Part shown: positions 9,220 to 18,019 of the stretch, one piece after another
Position numbering within the stretch: position 1 is the stretch's first letter
Layout: each line of letters begins with the position of its first letter
Assembly: GCA_016704445.1 (NCBI GenBank)
Contig: JADJAE010000160.1
Location: forward strand, 62,001-126,000
Source: Deltaproteobacteria bacterium
GTDB lineage: Bacteria; Myxococcota_A; Polyangia; Polyangiales; Ga0077539
DNA: 64,000 nucleotides
Direction: 5' to 3'
Position numbers and translations under genes: made by a program
Notes under the pieces: model-generated
What the model saw: the letters and a program-made list of their open reading frames with translations, nothing else
What the model was told of the DNA's origin: nothing
Database searches by the model: none

Positions 9220-10104
9220 ATGGCAATCCTCGTCGATGGGAACACGCGGCTGGTGGTGCAGGGCATCACCGGCAAGTTCGGCTCGTTTCACGCGAAGCAG
9301 ATGCTCGCGTACGGCACGAAGGTAGTCGGCGGCGTCACCCCGGGTGGCGGCGGCACGACCTTCGAGGGCAGCGTCCCGGTGTTCAACACCGTGTCCGACG
9401 CCGTGCGGCAGTCCGGCGCCAACGCCTCGGTGATCTTCGTCCCGCCGCCCGGCGCGGCGGACGCGATCCTCGAGGCGGCGGACGCGGGGGTCTCCCTCAT
9501 CGTCTGCATCACCGAGGGCATCCCGGTGATGGACATGGTGAAGGTCCGCCGCGCGCTCGAGCACCGGCTCAACAAGGACCTGCGCCTGATCGGCCCCAAC
9601 TGCCCGGGTGTGATCACGCCGGGCTCGTGCAAGATCGGCATCATGCCGGGGCACATCCACAAGGTCGGCCCCATCGGGGTGGTGTCCCGCTCCGGGACGC
9701 TCACCTACGAGGCCGTTGGCCAGCTCTCGGCGCTCGGCATCGGTCAGAGCACCTGCGTCGGCATCGGCGGCGACCCGGTCAACGGCATGGACTTCATCGA
9801 CGTGCTGCGGCTCTTCAACGACGACCCGCAGACCGAAGGGGTCATCATGATCGGCGAGATCGGCGGCGGCGCCGAGGAGCGCGCGGCCGAGTGGGTCAAG
9901 GCCAACATGAAGAAGCCGGTCGCGGGCTTCATCGCGGGCACCACCGCTCCGCCCGGCAAGCGCATGGGCCACGCGGGCGCGGTGATCTCCGGCGGCAAGG
10001 GGCGCGCGATCGACAAGATCGAGGCCTTCGAGGCGGCCGGCATCCGGGTGGCGCCCACGCCCGCCCAGATGGCCGAGACGCTGCGCGGCATGATGCGCTC
10101 GTAG
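9220..10104 (+). CDS. sucD: Succinyl-CoA synthetase (ADP-forming), alpha subunit
   Basis: 294 residues. This subunit binds CoA and carries the phosphohistidine. The N-terminal CoA-binding Rossmann domain includes VQGITGKFGSFH and FVPPPGAADAI. Then come GPNCPGVI, SRSGTLTYE and the active His251 in GHAGAVISGGKG. It ends the mdh-sucC-sucD operon. Its stop codon TAG at 10102-10104 abuts, without a spacer, the 3' end of a tRNA-Sec gene on the other strand, so transcripts running past sucD would be antisense to that tRNA. An 11-bp inverted repeat at 10218-10254 could end or pause this transcript. Confidence 0.97.
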   Translation: MAILVDGNTRLVVQGITGKFGSFHAKQMLAYGTKVVGGVTPGGGGTTFEGSVPVFNTVSDAVRQSGANASVIFVPPPGAADAILEAADAGVSLIVCITEGIPVMDMVKVRRALEHRLNKDLRLIGPNCPGVITPGSCKIGIMPGHIHKVGPIGVVSRSGTLTYEAVGQLSALGIGQSTCVGIGGDPVNGMDFIDVLRLFNDDPQTEGVIMIGEIGGGAEERAAEWVKANMKKPVAGFIAGTTAPPGKRMGHAGAVISGGKGRAIDKIEAFEAAGIRVAPTPAQMAETLRGMMRS

Positions 10105-10202
10105 CGGAAGCACAGAGGAATCGAACCTCCCGCGCGGTGCGAAAGGCACCGTCGCCACCAGTTTTGAAGACTGGGCCCGTCACCAGACCAGGTCGTGCTT
10201 CC
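10105..10202 (-). tRNA. selC: tRNA-Sec (UCA anticodon)
   Basis: 98 bases, read on the minus strand. It has an 8-bp acceptor stem (GGAAGCAC pairing with GTGCTTCC), discriminator G, anticodon stem CCAGT/ACTGG around loop CTTCAAA (anticodon TCA), a long variable arm (GCG-A-CGGTGC with loop CTTTC) and T-arm GAGG-TTCGATT-CCTC. The extended acceptor stem, long variable arm and UCA anticodon are the hallmarks of bacterial selenocysteine tRNA, and the order closely follows E. coli selC. CCA is not encoded. The gene is convergent with and touching sucD. The organism therefore probably decodes UGA as selenocysteine, but selA, selB and selD are not in the window. Confidence 0.95.
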
Positions 10203-10217
10203 ACCGGGCACCGTAGC

Positions 10218-10254
10218 CCACCCGATCGTCGCCACGCCAGCGCCGATCGGGTGG
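10218..10254. promoter_or_regulatory. 11-bp perfect inverted repeat upstream of selC
   Basis: CCACCCGATCG and CGATCGGGTGG form a perfect 11-bp inverted repeat around a 15-base loop. It lies 16 bases upstream of the tRNA-Sec 5' end (minus strand) and before the lipoprotein gene on the plus strand. It has no U-run on either side. It could be an operator for the divergent pair, or a hairpin stopping read-through from sucD. The repeat is seen directly; its role is inferred. Confidence 0.5.
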
Positions 10255-10304
10255 TCACTGCCGTGACCGTTGCGCCTCGCGCTCTCGTGCGCGACCACCA
10301 TCCG

Positions 10305-11891
10305 GTGCGGCGACCGACGACCCGTCTCTGCGTCGCGATGCTGGCCGTGGCGTGCGCCTCGTCCCGCCCGTCGGTGCGCACCTCCCGCGCCGTCGTGGAG
10401 CCCCCTGCGCGCACGCTCCACGCGCCGCTCACCTCCTGCCACCCGCCGCATCAGCCCGTGCTCGCCCCGGGCTACCGCGTGGCGCGCTGGCCCTCCTCGC
10501 CGCGCTTCACCTCCGTCGGCTCGCTCGGCGGCGCCCTCTTCGCGACCACCACGAGCTCCGTCTGCGCGAGCAGCGACGGCGGCCTCGCGTGGCGTCCGCT
10601 GCTGGAGTCGCTGGAGTTCCCAACATTGCTGGCGATGGACCATGGGGCCGTGGTGGTGCGCGAGGGCGTCGACCCCAACGGCGACGCGGTCCCCGGCGCG
10701 GAGGTGCGATGGTGGATCAGCGCCGACGGAGGCGAGCGCTGGCGCGATCAGCGGGCCGCGCCGGAGACCATCGCTCACGGTCTGACCCGGGTGACGCTCC
10801 CCCGCCTCGGAGAGCGGGAGGCCGTGCCGTGCGGCGGCGTCCTCTTCGCGACGATCGAGCGCGAGGGCGCGGCGCCGATCCTGATCGAGAGCGTCGACGG
10901 CGGCGACCGGTGGCGGCGGGCGAGGGGAGTCGCGCTGCCACGCGATGGGGCTCGGGTGCGCTGCGTGGCCTCGGGCTTCGTGATGATCGAGCGCCACGAC
11001 CGGATGCCCATCGCGTTCTCTCGCGACGCGGGCGCCTCGTGGCGCGCGGTGCGTCCGCCGCCGGTGATCGTGCCCGACGATCGCGAGGTGCTGCGCGTCG
11101 AGCGGGGGTGCGCTCCGATGCTACGGCGCGGGCTCTTCTGCGAGCTGTACGGACAGACGTGGGTGAGCGACGACGACGGTCGTAGCTGGCACCGCGGGTC
11201 ATCCCCGGTGGGCGGTCGCTCGCTGGTCGAACGGGGAGCTCAGCTCCTGGGGGTGGGCGGAGGCGTCGCCGAGAGCAACGACTCCGGCCGCCGGTGGATG
11301 CTCCGCGCCTCCGGGGCGGGCCGCTCCAACCTCGGCCTTCGCGGCGGGATCGTCAGTGACCGCAGCTTCTGGCTCGCGGGCTCGGCGCTGTGGTGGACCG
11401 ACGACATGGGCGAACACTGGTCCGCGACGCTGCTCTCGTGGGAGCTCGTCACGGTGCTCGACCGCCGTCGCTGGGTGGGCTTCGTCCCTGGTCCAGACGG
11501 GGAGAGCTGCCGGGGGAAGGTGGTCACGACGGTTGATGGCGGTCGTCGCTGGCGCTCGACGCTGACGGGCGTGACCTCCGTGAGGGCGATCGACGGCGTG
11601 CTGCGCGCGACCCTGTGCGGCCCGACGCCCCGGCACCGCGTCGGGAGCGACGGCATCGGCTGGCGTCCCTCCACGACCGATGCCCCTGCCGACGACCCCG
11701 AGCAGGAGCCGCCGGTCCGCACCAGGGACGGCGTCGAGGTCCGACTCGATCGGGGCAGCCTTCGCGCGGGCGAGGCGGTGCTTGCGTCGGGTTGGCCGCG
11801 GGACATCGTCCCGGTGGTCGCACGCTCCAGCGCCGGCGCCATCGACCTCGTGGTCTTCGGCAACGGCACGGTGCTCCGCCGCGCTCAGTAG
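10305..11891 (+). CDS. BNR/sortilin-like repeat lipoprotein
   Basis: About 528 residues from the GTG at 10305; in-frame GTGs at 10263 and 10287 are alternatives. The N-terminus (RR then a hydrophobic stretch ending AVAC) is a lipoprotein signal. The body repeats short Asp-box-like units: SSDGGLAW, SADGGERW, SVDGGDRW, SRDAGASW, SDDDGRSW, SNDSGRRW, TDDMGEHW, TVDGGRRW. These are characteristic blades of BNR/Vps10-type beta-propellers, also seen in photosynthesis-stability and sialidase-like proteins. No sialidase catalytic residues were identified, so a binding or scaffold role outside the inner membrane is likelier. Its 3' end overlaps the convergent anti-sigma gene by 7 bases. Confidence 0.82.
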   Translation: MRRPTTRLCVAMLAVACASSRPSVRTSRAVVEPPARTLHAPLTSCHPPHQPVLAPGYRVARWPSSPRFTSVGSLGGALFATTTSSVCASSDGGLAWRPLLESLEFPTLLAMDHGAVVVREGVDPNGDAVPGAEVRWWISADGGERWRDQRAAPETIAHGLTRVTLPRLGEREAVPCGGVLFATIEREGAAPILIESVDGGDRWRRARGVALPRDGARVRCVASGFVMIERHDRMPIAFSRDAGASWRAVRPPPVIVPDDREVLRVERGCAPMLRRGLFCELYGQTWVSDDDGRSWHRGSSPVGGRSLVERGAQLLGVGGGVAESNDSGRRWMLRASGAGRSNLGLRGGIVSDRSFWLAGSALWWTDDMGEHWSATLLSWELVTVLDRRRWVGFVPGPDGESCRGKVVTTVDGGRRWRSTLTGVTSVRAIDGVLRATLCGPTPRHRVGSDGIGWRPSTTDAPADDPEQEPPVRTRDGVEVRLDRGSLRAGEAVLASGWPRDIVPVVARSSAGAIDLVVFGNGTVLRRAQ

Positions 11892-13084
11892 GCCGACTGG
11901 TTGAAGTCGCTGTTGACGTTGGAGTTCGAGCGCCGCGCAGGACGGGTCGAGGCGGGGCGGGGGGCCGAGGGCTGCACCGAGCCCGCGGAGGTCTGCGTGC
12001 GTGGCACGGACGTAGGCACCTGCCCGGCGAGCGCCGATGGGTCGGCCGCCTGGGTGAGGTACTGCGCCCGGACGCGGTTGGCCTCGTCGGCGCGGCCCGC
12101 GCTGACGAGCGCGCGGTGCAGCGACAGCGCGATGGCGTGGCGCTCCGCGGGCGGCGGATCGAGCGCGAGCGCCCGCTGGTAGCCCGCGATGGTGGCCGCG
12201 AGATCGCCGCGGGACGACGCGCTCTCCGCGCTGTTGCGCGCGGCGGACCAGGTCGAGGGCGCGGGTGCGGGCGGCATCGCCTGCTGGAGCTGCCGCTCCT
12301 CGTCAGCCGGAATCTGCGCGATGTTGTTGTACGAGGGCGCCTGAGCTGCGGCCAGGGGCGCGGGCGCCTCCACGACCTCGGCCTCGCCCGACCTCCCGAG
12401 GTCGGCGTTGTCCAGGGCGGAGGCGCGTCCGGCTCGCGCACCCGCGATGCCAACCGGGCCGGTACCGGCCGCCACACCTCGCAGCCCGTCAGCGAGCTGG
12501 GGTCGGCTCGCTGCGCGGCCATCGGCCGTAGCGGGGGAACGCGCCAGCGGAGCACGCGCGCGCATCGAGGGCGCGGTGCTCTGCGCAGGCGGCGGCGCCG
12601 CGGAGGGTGCGGGCGGCGGGGTGAGCTCCGTCGCCGGGATGACCTCCGGCTGGGACATCTCCGTGGTCACCGACTGCGTGGGAGAGCGGAACGGCAGGTA
12701 CCGCAGTCCGAGGCCCACCATCAGCAACGAGATGGCCACCATGGCGACCTGTCGCCGCATAGCCAGCTCGCCGACCCGCTGGAGCCAGCCGGCGGCCTTG
12801 ACCTCGCGGGCCCGCTCGATGGGGATGACGGCCGACACCCTGCCCGAGACCGCCGTGGCGACCTGGGAGGTCGCGGCCAGGGCCGCCATCACCGGGGCGG
12901 AGTGGGTCGGGGCGTCGGGGAGGGGGAGCTTCGCCGCGAGGGCGCGGGTGCGGCCGAGGCGCTCGCTCGCCGCCCGGCAGTCGTCGCATCCGGCGAGGTG
13001 GGCGCGCACCTCCGCAGCGCGAGCCGCGTCGAGCTCGTCGTAGTGAAGGTCCAGCAGGAGGTCGTTGCAGGTCTCGCAATCCAT
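11885..13084 (-). CDS. Anti-sigma factor with zinc-finger domain and periplasmic TPR-like tail
   Basis: 399 residues. The N-terminal zinc-finger anti-sigma motif includes HLAGCDDC (the H-x3-C-x2-C signature, about residues 29-36) preceded by Cys3 and Cys6. A membrane helix lies at about 112-131 (AMVAISLLMVGLGLRYL). The Ala/Pro-rich periplasmic part ends with a helix pair resembling one TPR repeat (GDLAATIAGYQRALALDPP and a second helix). It begins 4 bases after the sigma-factor stop, so it presumably sequesters that sigma factor at the membrane. Release is probably triggered by an envelope signal sensed through the periplasmic part. A TPR-like tail on an anti-sigma factor is less usual. Confidence 0.88.
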   Translation of the reverse strand: MDCETCNDLLLDLHYDELDAARAAEVRAHLAGCDDCRAASERLGRTRALAAKLPLPDAPTHSAPVMAALAATSQVATAVSGRVSAVIPIERAREVKAAGWLQRVGELAMRRQVAMVAISLLMVGLGLRYLPFRSPTQSVTTEMSQPEVIPATELTPPPAPSAAPPPAQSTAPSMRARAPLARSPATADGRAASRPQLADGLRGVAAGTGPVGIAGARAGRASALDNADLGRSGEAEVVEAPAPLAAAQAPSYNNIAQIPADEERQLQQAMPPAPAPSTWSAARNSAESASSRGDLAATIAGYQRALALDPPPAERHAIALSLHRALVSAGRADEANRVRAQYLTQAADPSALAGQVPTSVPRTQTSAGSVQPSAPRPASTRPARRSNSNVNSDFNQSAY

Positions 13085-13088
13085 GGCG

Positions 13089-13697
13089 TCACCCGAGGGT
13101 GCGGGCGTAGTCCTCGTACTCGACGAGGGAGGACTGCAGCCGCTCGAGAGCGTAGCGCATCCGGGACTTCACGGTGTTCTCCGGCGCGCCGACCACGTCG
13201 GCGATCTCCTTGAACGAGAGGTTGGAGTACTCGCGCATCACGAAGACCTCGCGCTGGTCGTTGGGCAACGACTCGATCGCCACGACCAGGCTGCGCTGCA
13301 GCTGGTGGCCGATGGCGGTGCGGTCGGCGCCCGCGTCGTTGGCCGCGATGGAGTCGCCGAGCGTCGCTCCCTCCTCCTCGCGGGGCTGGTCGAGCGAGGG
13401 GTGCCGACGGTGCACCGCCTTGCGCGCGTGGTCGATGCAGAGGTTGCGCGCCACGGTATAGGCCCAGGTGGTGAACCGCGAGGCCCGCTGAAACTCCCTC
13501 GCGCCCTGGATCATCCGGAGCCAGGCGTCCTGCAGGATCTCGTCGGCGGTCGCTGGGTTCTTCACCGAGCGCAAGATGAAATGGAAGATGGGCGTGCGGT
13601 GTCTGCGCATGAGCTCCTCGAAAGCACGCGCCTCTCCCTCCCGAAAGCGATCGAGCAGCAGTTCATCGCTGAGCGTAGCCAGCCGATCGGCGTTCAC
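13089..13697 (-). CDS. ECF-type RNA polymerase sigma factor
   Basis: About 202 residues from the GTG at 13697 (VNADRLATLSDELLL). The frame stays open to 13802, but those extra residues are Arg/Pro-rich and unlike the family. Region 2 runs from LLLDRFREGEARAFEEL through TADEILQDAWLRM and FTTWAYTVARNLCIDHAR. Region 4 is LPNDQREVFVMREYSNLSFKEIADVVGAPENTVKSR, a helix-turn-helix for the -35 element. It is followed after 4 bases by its anti-sigma factor. It is divergent from the envelope operon starting at 13992, with about 290 bases of shared upstream DNA, so that operon is a candidate target. I found no convincing ECF promoter by eye. Confidence 0.92.
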   Translation of the reverse strand: MNADRLATLSDELLLDRFREGEARAFEELMRRHRTPIFHFILRSVKNPATADEILQDAWLRMIQGAREFQRASRFTTWAYTVARNLCIDHARKAVHRRHPSLDQPREEEGATLGDSIAANDAGADRTAIGHQLQRSLVVAIESLPNDQREVFVMREYSNLSFKEIADVVGAPENTVKSRMRYALERLQSSLVEYEDYARTLG

Positions 13698-13991
13698 TGT
13701 GCCAGACACTTGGGATCTTGGAGGTCGTTGCTTACGAGTACCTTGGACGCACGACCACCGCAGAGGATCTCTCGCCCTGCGGCGGAGACCCTCGCGGGAC
13801 AATCCGCCCGCGCTCTAATGGGGTGGCATCCTAGGCCAGTTCAAGCCGCGCGGTCCATCGCCGCGTGCGCCCTGCAAATGAGCGGGTCGCGGGCCTACGG
13901 TGCGCGTTGACCCTCGGGAGCGCCCTGGGGTAAACCACCGGCTGCGATTCAGGCGGTACTGCCCGACAACGTGGCGAGACGGAGGGTGCGC

Positions 13992-14774
13992 GTGCAACGG
14001 CGGATGCTGCCTCGATGGTTGATTTCAGCGGTGATCTTCGTGGCGCCGGCGTTCCTCGCCGCACAACCCGCCCCTGCTACGCCGCCTGCCCCGGTCCCGA
14101 GCCCGACCGCTGCAGCGCCCATGGTGATGCCTGCGCCGGCCGCGACCACGCCGACCGCAACGCCGCTCGCGGCCCTGCCCACGCCCGCGCCGGTGACCGG
14201 ACGTTCGGTGGCGCTGCGCGAGATCGACGGTGAGATGACCTCGCTCTCCAACGACCTGACCTCCGCGCACACGCGGCTCCAGCAGCTCACGGCGACGGTG
14301 CTGAGCCAGGTCGGCGGCGGCGGAGCGCAGCTCATCATCGAGCACCAGAACGACATGGGCTCGACGTTCCGGCTGGTGCGCGCGACGTACAGCCTCGACG
14401 GGGCGACCATCGGGACGCGCACCGACGAGAGCGGCTCGCTCGCCGAGCAGCGCACCTTCCCGGTCTTCGACGGGCGCATCACCTCGGGCGAGCACTCGCT
14501 CACGGTGAGCCTGGAGTACCAGGGCAACGGCTTCGGCATCTTCTCGTACATCCGGGGCTACACCTTCCGCGCGCGGTCGGTGCAGGCCTTCAGCGTCCCC
14601 GAGGGTCGGGCGCTCCGGCTGACGGTCGTGGGCTACGAGCGCGGCGGCGCCACCACCGCGGTCGAAGAGCGGCCGGCGATCCGATACACGCAGCAGGTGA
14701 TGACAATCCCCGAGGCGACGGCGTTGTCGAACGCCTCGGTGGGCGGAGCGGCGGCGGCGCCGGCGGCGCGATGA
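13992..14774 (+). CDS. Periplasmic coiled-coil/beta protein, first of two tandem paralogues
   Basis: About 260 residues. The start is taken as the GTG at 13992 because GGAGG lies about 6 bases upstream; the ATG at 14004 is an alternative. Signal peptide LPRWLISAVIFVAPAFLA is followed by a Pro/Ala/Thr spacer (to about residue 65). A short coiled coil follows (LREIDGEMTSLSNDLTSAH), then a beta-rich domain with MGSTFRLVRATYSLDGATI, the FDGRITSGEHSLTV turn and FSVPEG. It is about 40 % alike by eye to the next gene over the whole mature part. It is the first gene of the operon, and its stop overlaps the next start (ATGA). Function unknown; a structural periplasmic part of the trans-envelope complex is my inference. 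Confidence 0.85.
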   Translation: MQRRMLPRWLISAVIFVAPAFLAAQPAPATPPAPVPSPTAAAPMVMPAPAATTPTATPLAALPTPAPVTGRSVALREIDGEMTSLSNDLTSAHTRLQQLTATVLSQVGGGGAQLIIEHQNDMGSTFRLVRATYSLDGATIGTRTDESGSLAEQRTFPVFDGRITSGEHSLTVSLEYQGNGFGIFSYIRGYTFRARSVQAFSVPEGRALRLTVVGYERGGATTAVEERPAIRYTQQVMTIPEATALSNASVGGAAAAPAAR

Positions 14775-15559
14775 GGCAGTCAGTGAAGAGGCGAGACGGC
14801 ATGCGGCGGTTTACGGCGACGGTAATGGTGCTCGTGGCGATGGCGCCGGGCGGTGTGGCGCTGGCGCAGCAGCTCGACGACGGCGGTGTCGGCGCGGCGC
14901 CGACCACAACCGCGGCGCCGGCGGTCCTCGCGGCGGACGGCGGCGCGGCGGCTCCGGTCGGTGACGACGCGGGCGCGGTCACGGGAGAGCAGTACGTCGT
15001 GCGCCTCCGCAACCTCGAGCAGCGCATCAACGAGCTCAAAGAGGAGATCTTCCGCTCGAAGGCGCGCCTGTCGCTGCTGGCCGAGTCGGTGCTGCAGAAC
15101 GCCGTCGGAGGCTCTCGCGCGCAGATCGTCCACCAGAACGAGATGGGCGGTTCGTACCGTCTGGCGACGGTCGTGTACTCGCTCGACGGCGCGCCGATCT
15201 TCAACCGTGAAGACGAGTCCGGGGCCCTGGCCGACCGCCGGGAGTTCCAGGTCTACAACGGCCAGATCGGCTCCGGCGATCACAGCCTCGGCGTGAACCT
15301 CACGTACATCGGCGCGGGCCTGCCTTACATGCGCGGGTATCGCTTCTCCGTGCGCTCCACGCAGAGCTTCTCGGTCCCCGAGGGCAAGGCGATCCAGATC
15401 CGCGTGGTCGGCTTCGAGAAGGGCGGGCCCCTGGAGTCCCCCGAGAGCCGCCCCGCCGTGCGGTACGTCCAGCGCGTGATCTCGCTGCGTGAAGCGGCGG
15501 AGGGCGCCGAGACCACGCCGGCGCCGGCGGCACCGACGGGCGGGAACGGGACCCGATGA
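14771..15559 (+). CDS. Periplasmic coiled-coil/beta protein, second tandem paralogue
   Basis: 262 residues with the same plan as the preceding gene. A signal peptide (FTATVMVLVAMAPGGVALA) leads to an Ala/Gly spacer. A coiled coil follows (LRNLEQRINELKEEIFRSKARL), then a beta domain containing MGGSYRLATVVYSLDGAPI, YNGQIGSGDHSLGV and FSVPEGKAIQI. The start ATG at 14771 overlaps the previous stop by 4 bases; an internal ATG at 14801 would shorten the signal region. Its own stop overlaps the next start in the same way, showing tight translational coupling. The pair probably arose by tandem duplication and may form a hetero-oligomer. I do not recognise a named family. Confidence 0.86.
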   Translation: MRQSVKRRDGMRRFTATVMVLVAMAPGGVALAQQLDDGGVGAAPTTTAAPAVLAADGGAAAPVGDDAGAVTGEQYVVRLRNLEQRINELKEEIFRSKARLSLLAESVLQNAVGGSRAQIVHQNEMGGSYRLATVVYSLDGAPIFNREDESGALADRREFQVYNGQIGSGDHSLGVNLTYIGAGLPYMRGYRFSVRSTQSFSVPEGKAIQIRVVGFEKGGPLESPESRPAVRYVQRVISLREAAEGAETTPAPAAPTGGNGTR

Positions 15560-18019
15560 AGCGCCGGGGGATTCGTGGGTGGGCTCTCACCGCGGTGCTG
15601 GCGGCGCTCACCGCTCCGTCCGTCGCGCGGTCGCAGGACCTCGGGGACGTCGGCTCGCAGCTCACGGTGTTGGAGGGGCAGACCGCGCAGATCGGCCAGC
15701 TCGCGACGAGCGCGGCGAGCGGCGCCGCCCGGCAGGGGCCCGACTACCAGGAGCGCTTCGCTGACGCCGAGCTGCTCTATCGCCTGCGCGACTACGCGCG
15801 CTCCGCGGTGCTCTTCACCGACATCGTGGAGAACTACGCCAACACCCCGGCCTTCCCCCAGGGGCTCTACCTGCTGGGCGACGCGCTCTTCCAGGCCGGC
15901 GATCGCTACGGCGCGCGCACCCGCTTCCGCCAGGTGCTCGACCACGCGGGCGAGCCGGTGTTCCGCCCCTTCGTCCAGCGGGCGCTCGGTCGGCTCATCG
16001 AGATCGAGATCGCGCTCGGCGCCAACGACGACGAGAGCAGCCGACGGGTGGAGGAGTACTTCCGCCGCCTCGGGCAGATCCCGCCGTCCGAGATCGAGGC
16101 ACAGACGACGTACACCCGCGGGAAGTTCCTCTTCCTCCGCGGCACCCCCGACCTCGACGGAGCTCGGCAGGCCTTCGAGGCGATCCCCGCGACGGCCCCG
16201 CTCTATCCGCAGGCTCGCTACTTCCTCGGCGCGATCCTCACGGTGCGCCAGCAGTATCCGGAGGCCATCGAGGCCTTCCAACGGGTGAGCCAGCTCGAGG
16301 CCGAAGGCCCTGAGCAGCAGCGTGTGATCGACCTCTCGATCCTCGCCGTCGGGCGCCTTCAGGTGGAGCGCGAGAGCTTCGACGCGGCCATCGAGAGCTA
16401 CCAGCGCATCGGGCGCAACTCCTCCTACTTCGACCGCGCCCTCTTCGAGCAGGCCTGGGCGTACATCAAGCTCGGCGACGCCATCCGCGCCGAGCGCGCG
16501 CTCGAGATCCTCGCCATCTCGGCGCCCGACTCGCCGCTCATCCCCGAGGGCAAGCTGCTCTGGGGCAACCTGCTCCTGCGCACCGGGCGCTTCCAGCGGG
16601 CGCAGCAGGTGTTCCAGGAGGTGCGCGACCAGTTCGGGCCGATCTACCAGCAGATCACCCAGGCGACCGACCGCGCCAACCCCGAGCTGTATTTCCGCGA
16701 GCTCATCCGCTCCAACCTCCAGGTGTTCGACGCCAGCAGCTTCCTCCCAGCGCAGGCCCTCGCGTGGGTGCGCCAGGAGGGCGGGCTCGACAACAGCATG
16801 CGGGTCATCTCCGACCTCAACACCTGCCGCACCTATGTGCGCGAGGCCACCGACCTCATCGACCGGCTCAACGCCGCCCTCAACGCGCCCTCCCGCTCGC
16901 ACGTGTTCCAGGACCTCGGTCGCGCCCGTCAGCGCGTCTGGCAGGTGCTCAACCGCTCGTCGCAGCTCCGTGAGTCCGTCGCCCTCGCCATGGACCGCGG
17001 CGCCGACGCGGGCAACGTCGACCTCCAGGGGATCATCAGCCAGCGGCGCGCCCTCGCGGCGCAGATCGGCCGCCTCCCGACCGACGACGACGGGCTCCGC
17101 CGCCGCGATCGCCAGGCCGACAACGAGCTCCAGACCCTCTCCCAGACGCTCCAGCGCAACCAGCAGCGCGTCGACGGGCTCGAGGCCATGGTCGTCGCGA
17201 TCGAGCGCTACCTGGCCGACCCGTCGCATCAGAGCGCGACGCTCGATCGTACGACGCTGCAGACCGAGCTCTCCCAGCAGAGGGCCGCGCTGCAGCAGTA
17301 CCGCGACCGGGTCACCAACATCCGTCGGATGATCAGCGCAGCGCGCTCGCAGATCGGCCCGGGCGACCCCGGTACGCGCACGACGTGGAGGTGCGCGCGC
17401 AGCTGCGTGACCTCGTGGCGCGCGAGGCGGCGGCCCTGCGCGCCGCCGGGCGGCTGCCTGGCGGAGGCCGAGGGCCTGCTCGCCCGGCTCGACCGGCTCG
17501 ACCAGGGCATCGGCGAGGCCGACGGCCGCATCAACACCCTGGTCGATCAGCGAGTGCTCGTGATCACCAACCAGGTGCGCGAGGAGGAGTCCCGGGTCGC
17601 GGGCTTCCGCGAGCGTCTCGGGGCCCTCGAGCGCGAGGCCGAGGACGTGGTGGGCAACCTGATCCAGCAGCAGTTCCGGCAGGTTCGGCTGCAGTTCTAC
17701 CAGATCGTGATGCGCGCCGACCTCGGCCTCGTCGACGTCGCCTGGGAGGAGCGCGAGGAGCACAACAACCGCGCCCGCCTCCTCGCCGAGGAGCAGAACC
17801 GCGAGATCTCGCGCTCAACGACGAGTTCAGCGAGGTGACCGAGGGCGCGTCCGGCCCGACGACGCGCAGCAGCTCAGGGCCGCGCAGCCCCACGCCTGGC
17901 GCCGCACCGCGGCGACCCGCGCCAGGCAGACCCCCGCGCCGACTCCCGCCCCGGCGCCGACGCCGTGTCGAGCGCCGCCTCGACCCCCCCCGGCGCGCCC
18001 AGGGGCCAGGACACAATGA
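15556..18019 (+). CDS. Large TPR/coiled-coil periplasmic protein (frameshifted near 3' end)
   Basis: The ATG at 15556 overlaps the previous stop. The signal peptide (WALTAVLAALTAPSVARS) is followed by many TPR-like helix pairs over residues about 50-430, such as AELLYRLRDYARSAVLFTDI and AIEAFQRVSQLEAEG. A long coiled-coil stretch covers about 430-760. The frame is open to 17838, but the protein sense moves to another frame at about 17375-17455 and again near 17810. With those shifts repaired it ends at the TGA at 18017-18019, overlapping an ATG at 18016 as at the other junctions. The repaired length is about 820 residues. It resembles periplasmic TPR scaffolds of Glt-type gliding machinery. 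The indels look like sequence error because protein sense is kept on both sides. Confidence 0.8.

Noticed and set aside
13907..13935. TTGACC followed after 17 bases by GTAAAC, upstream of the operon at 13992
   Set aside because: The -10 element matches consensus at too few positions to list as a promoter.
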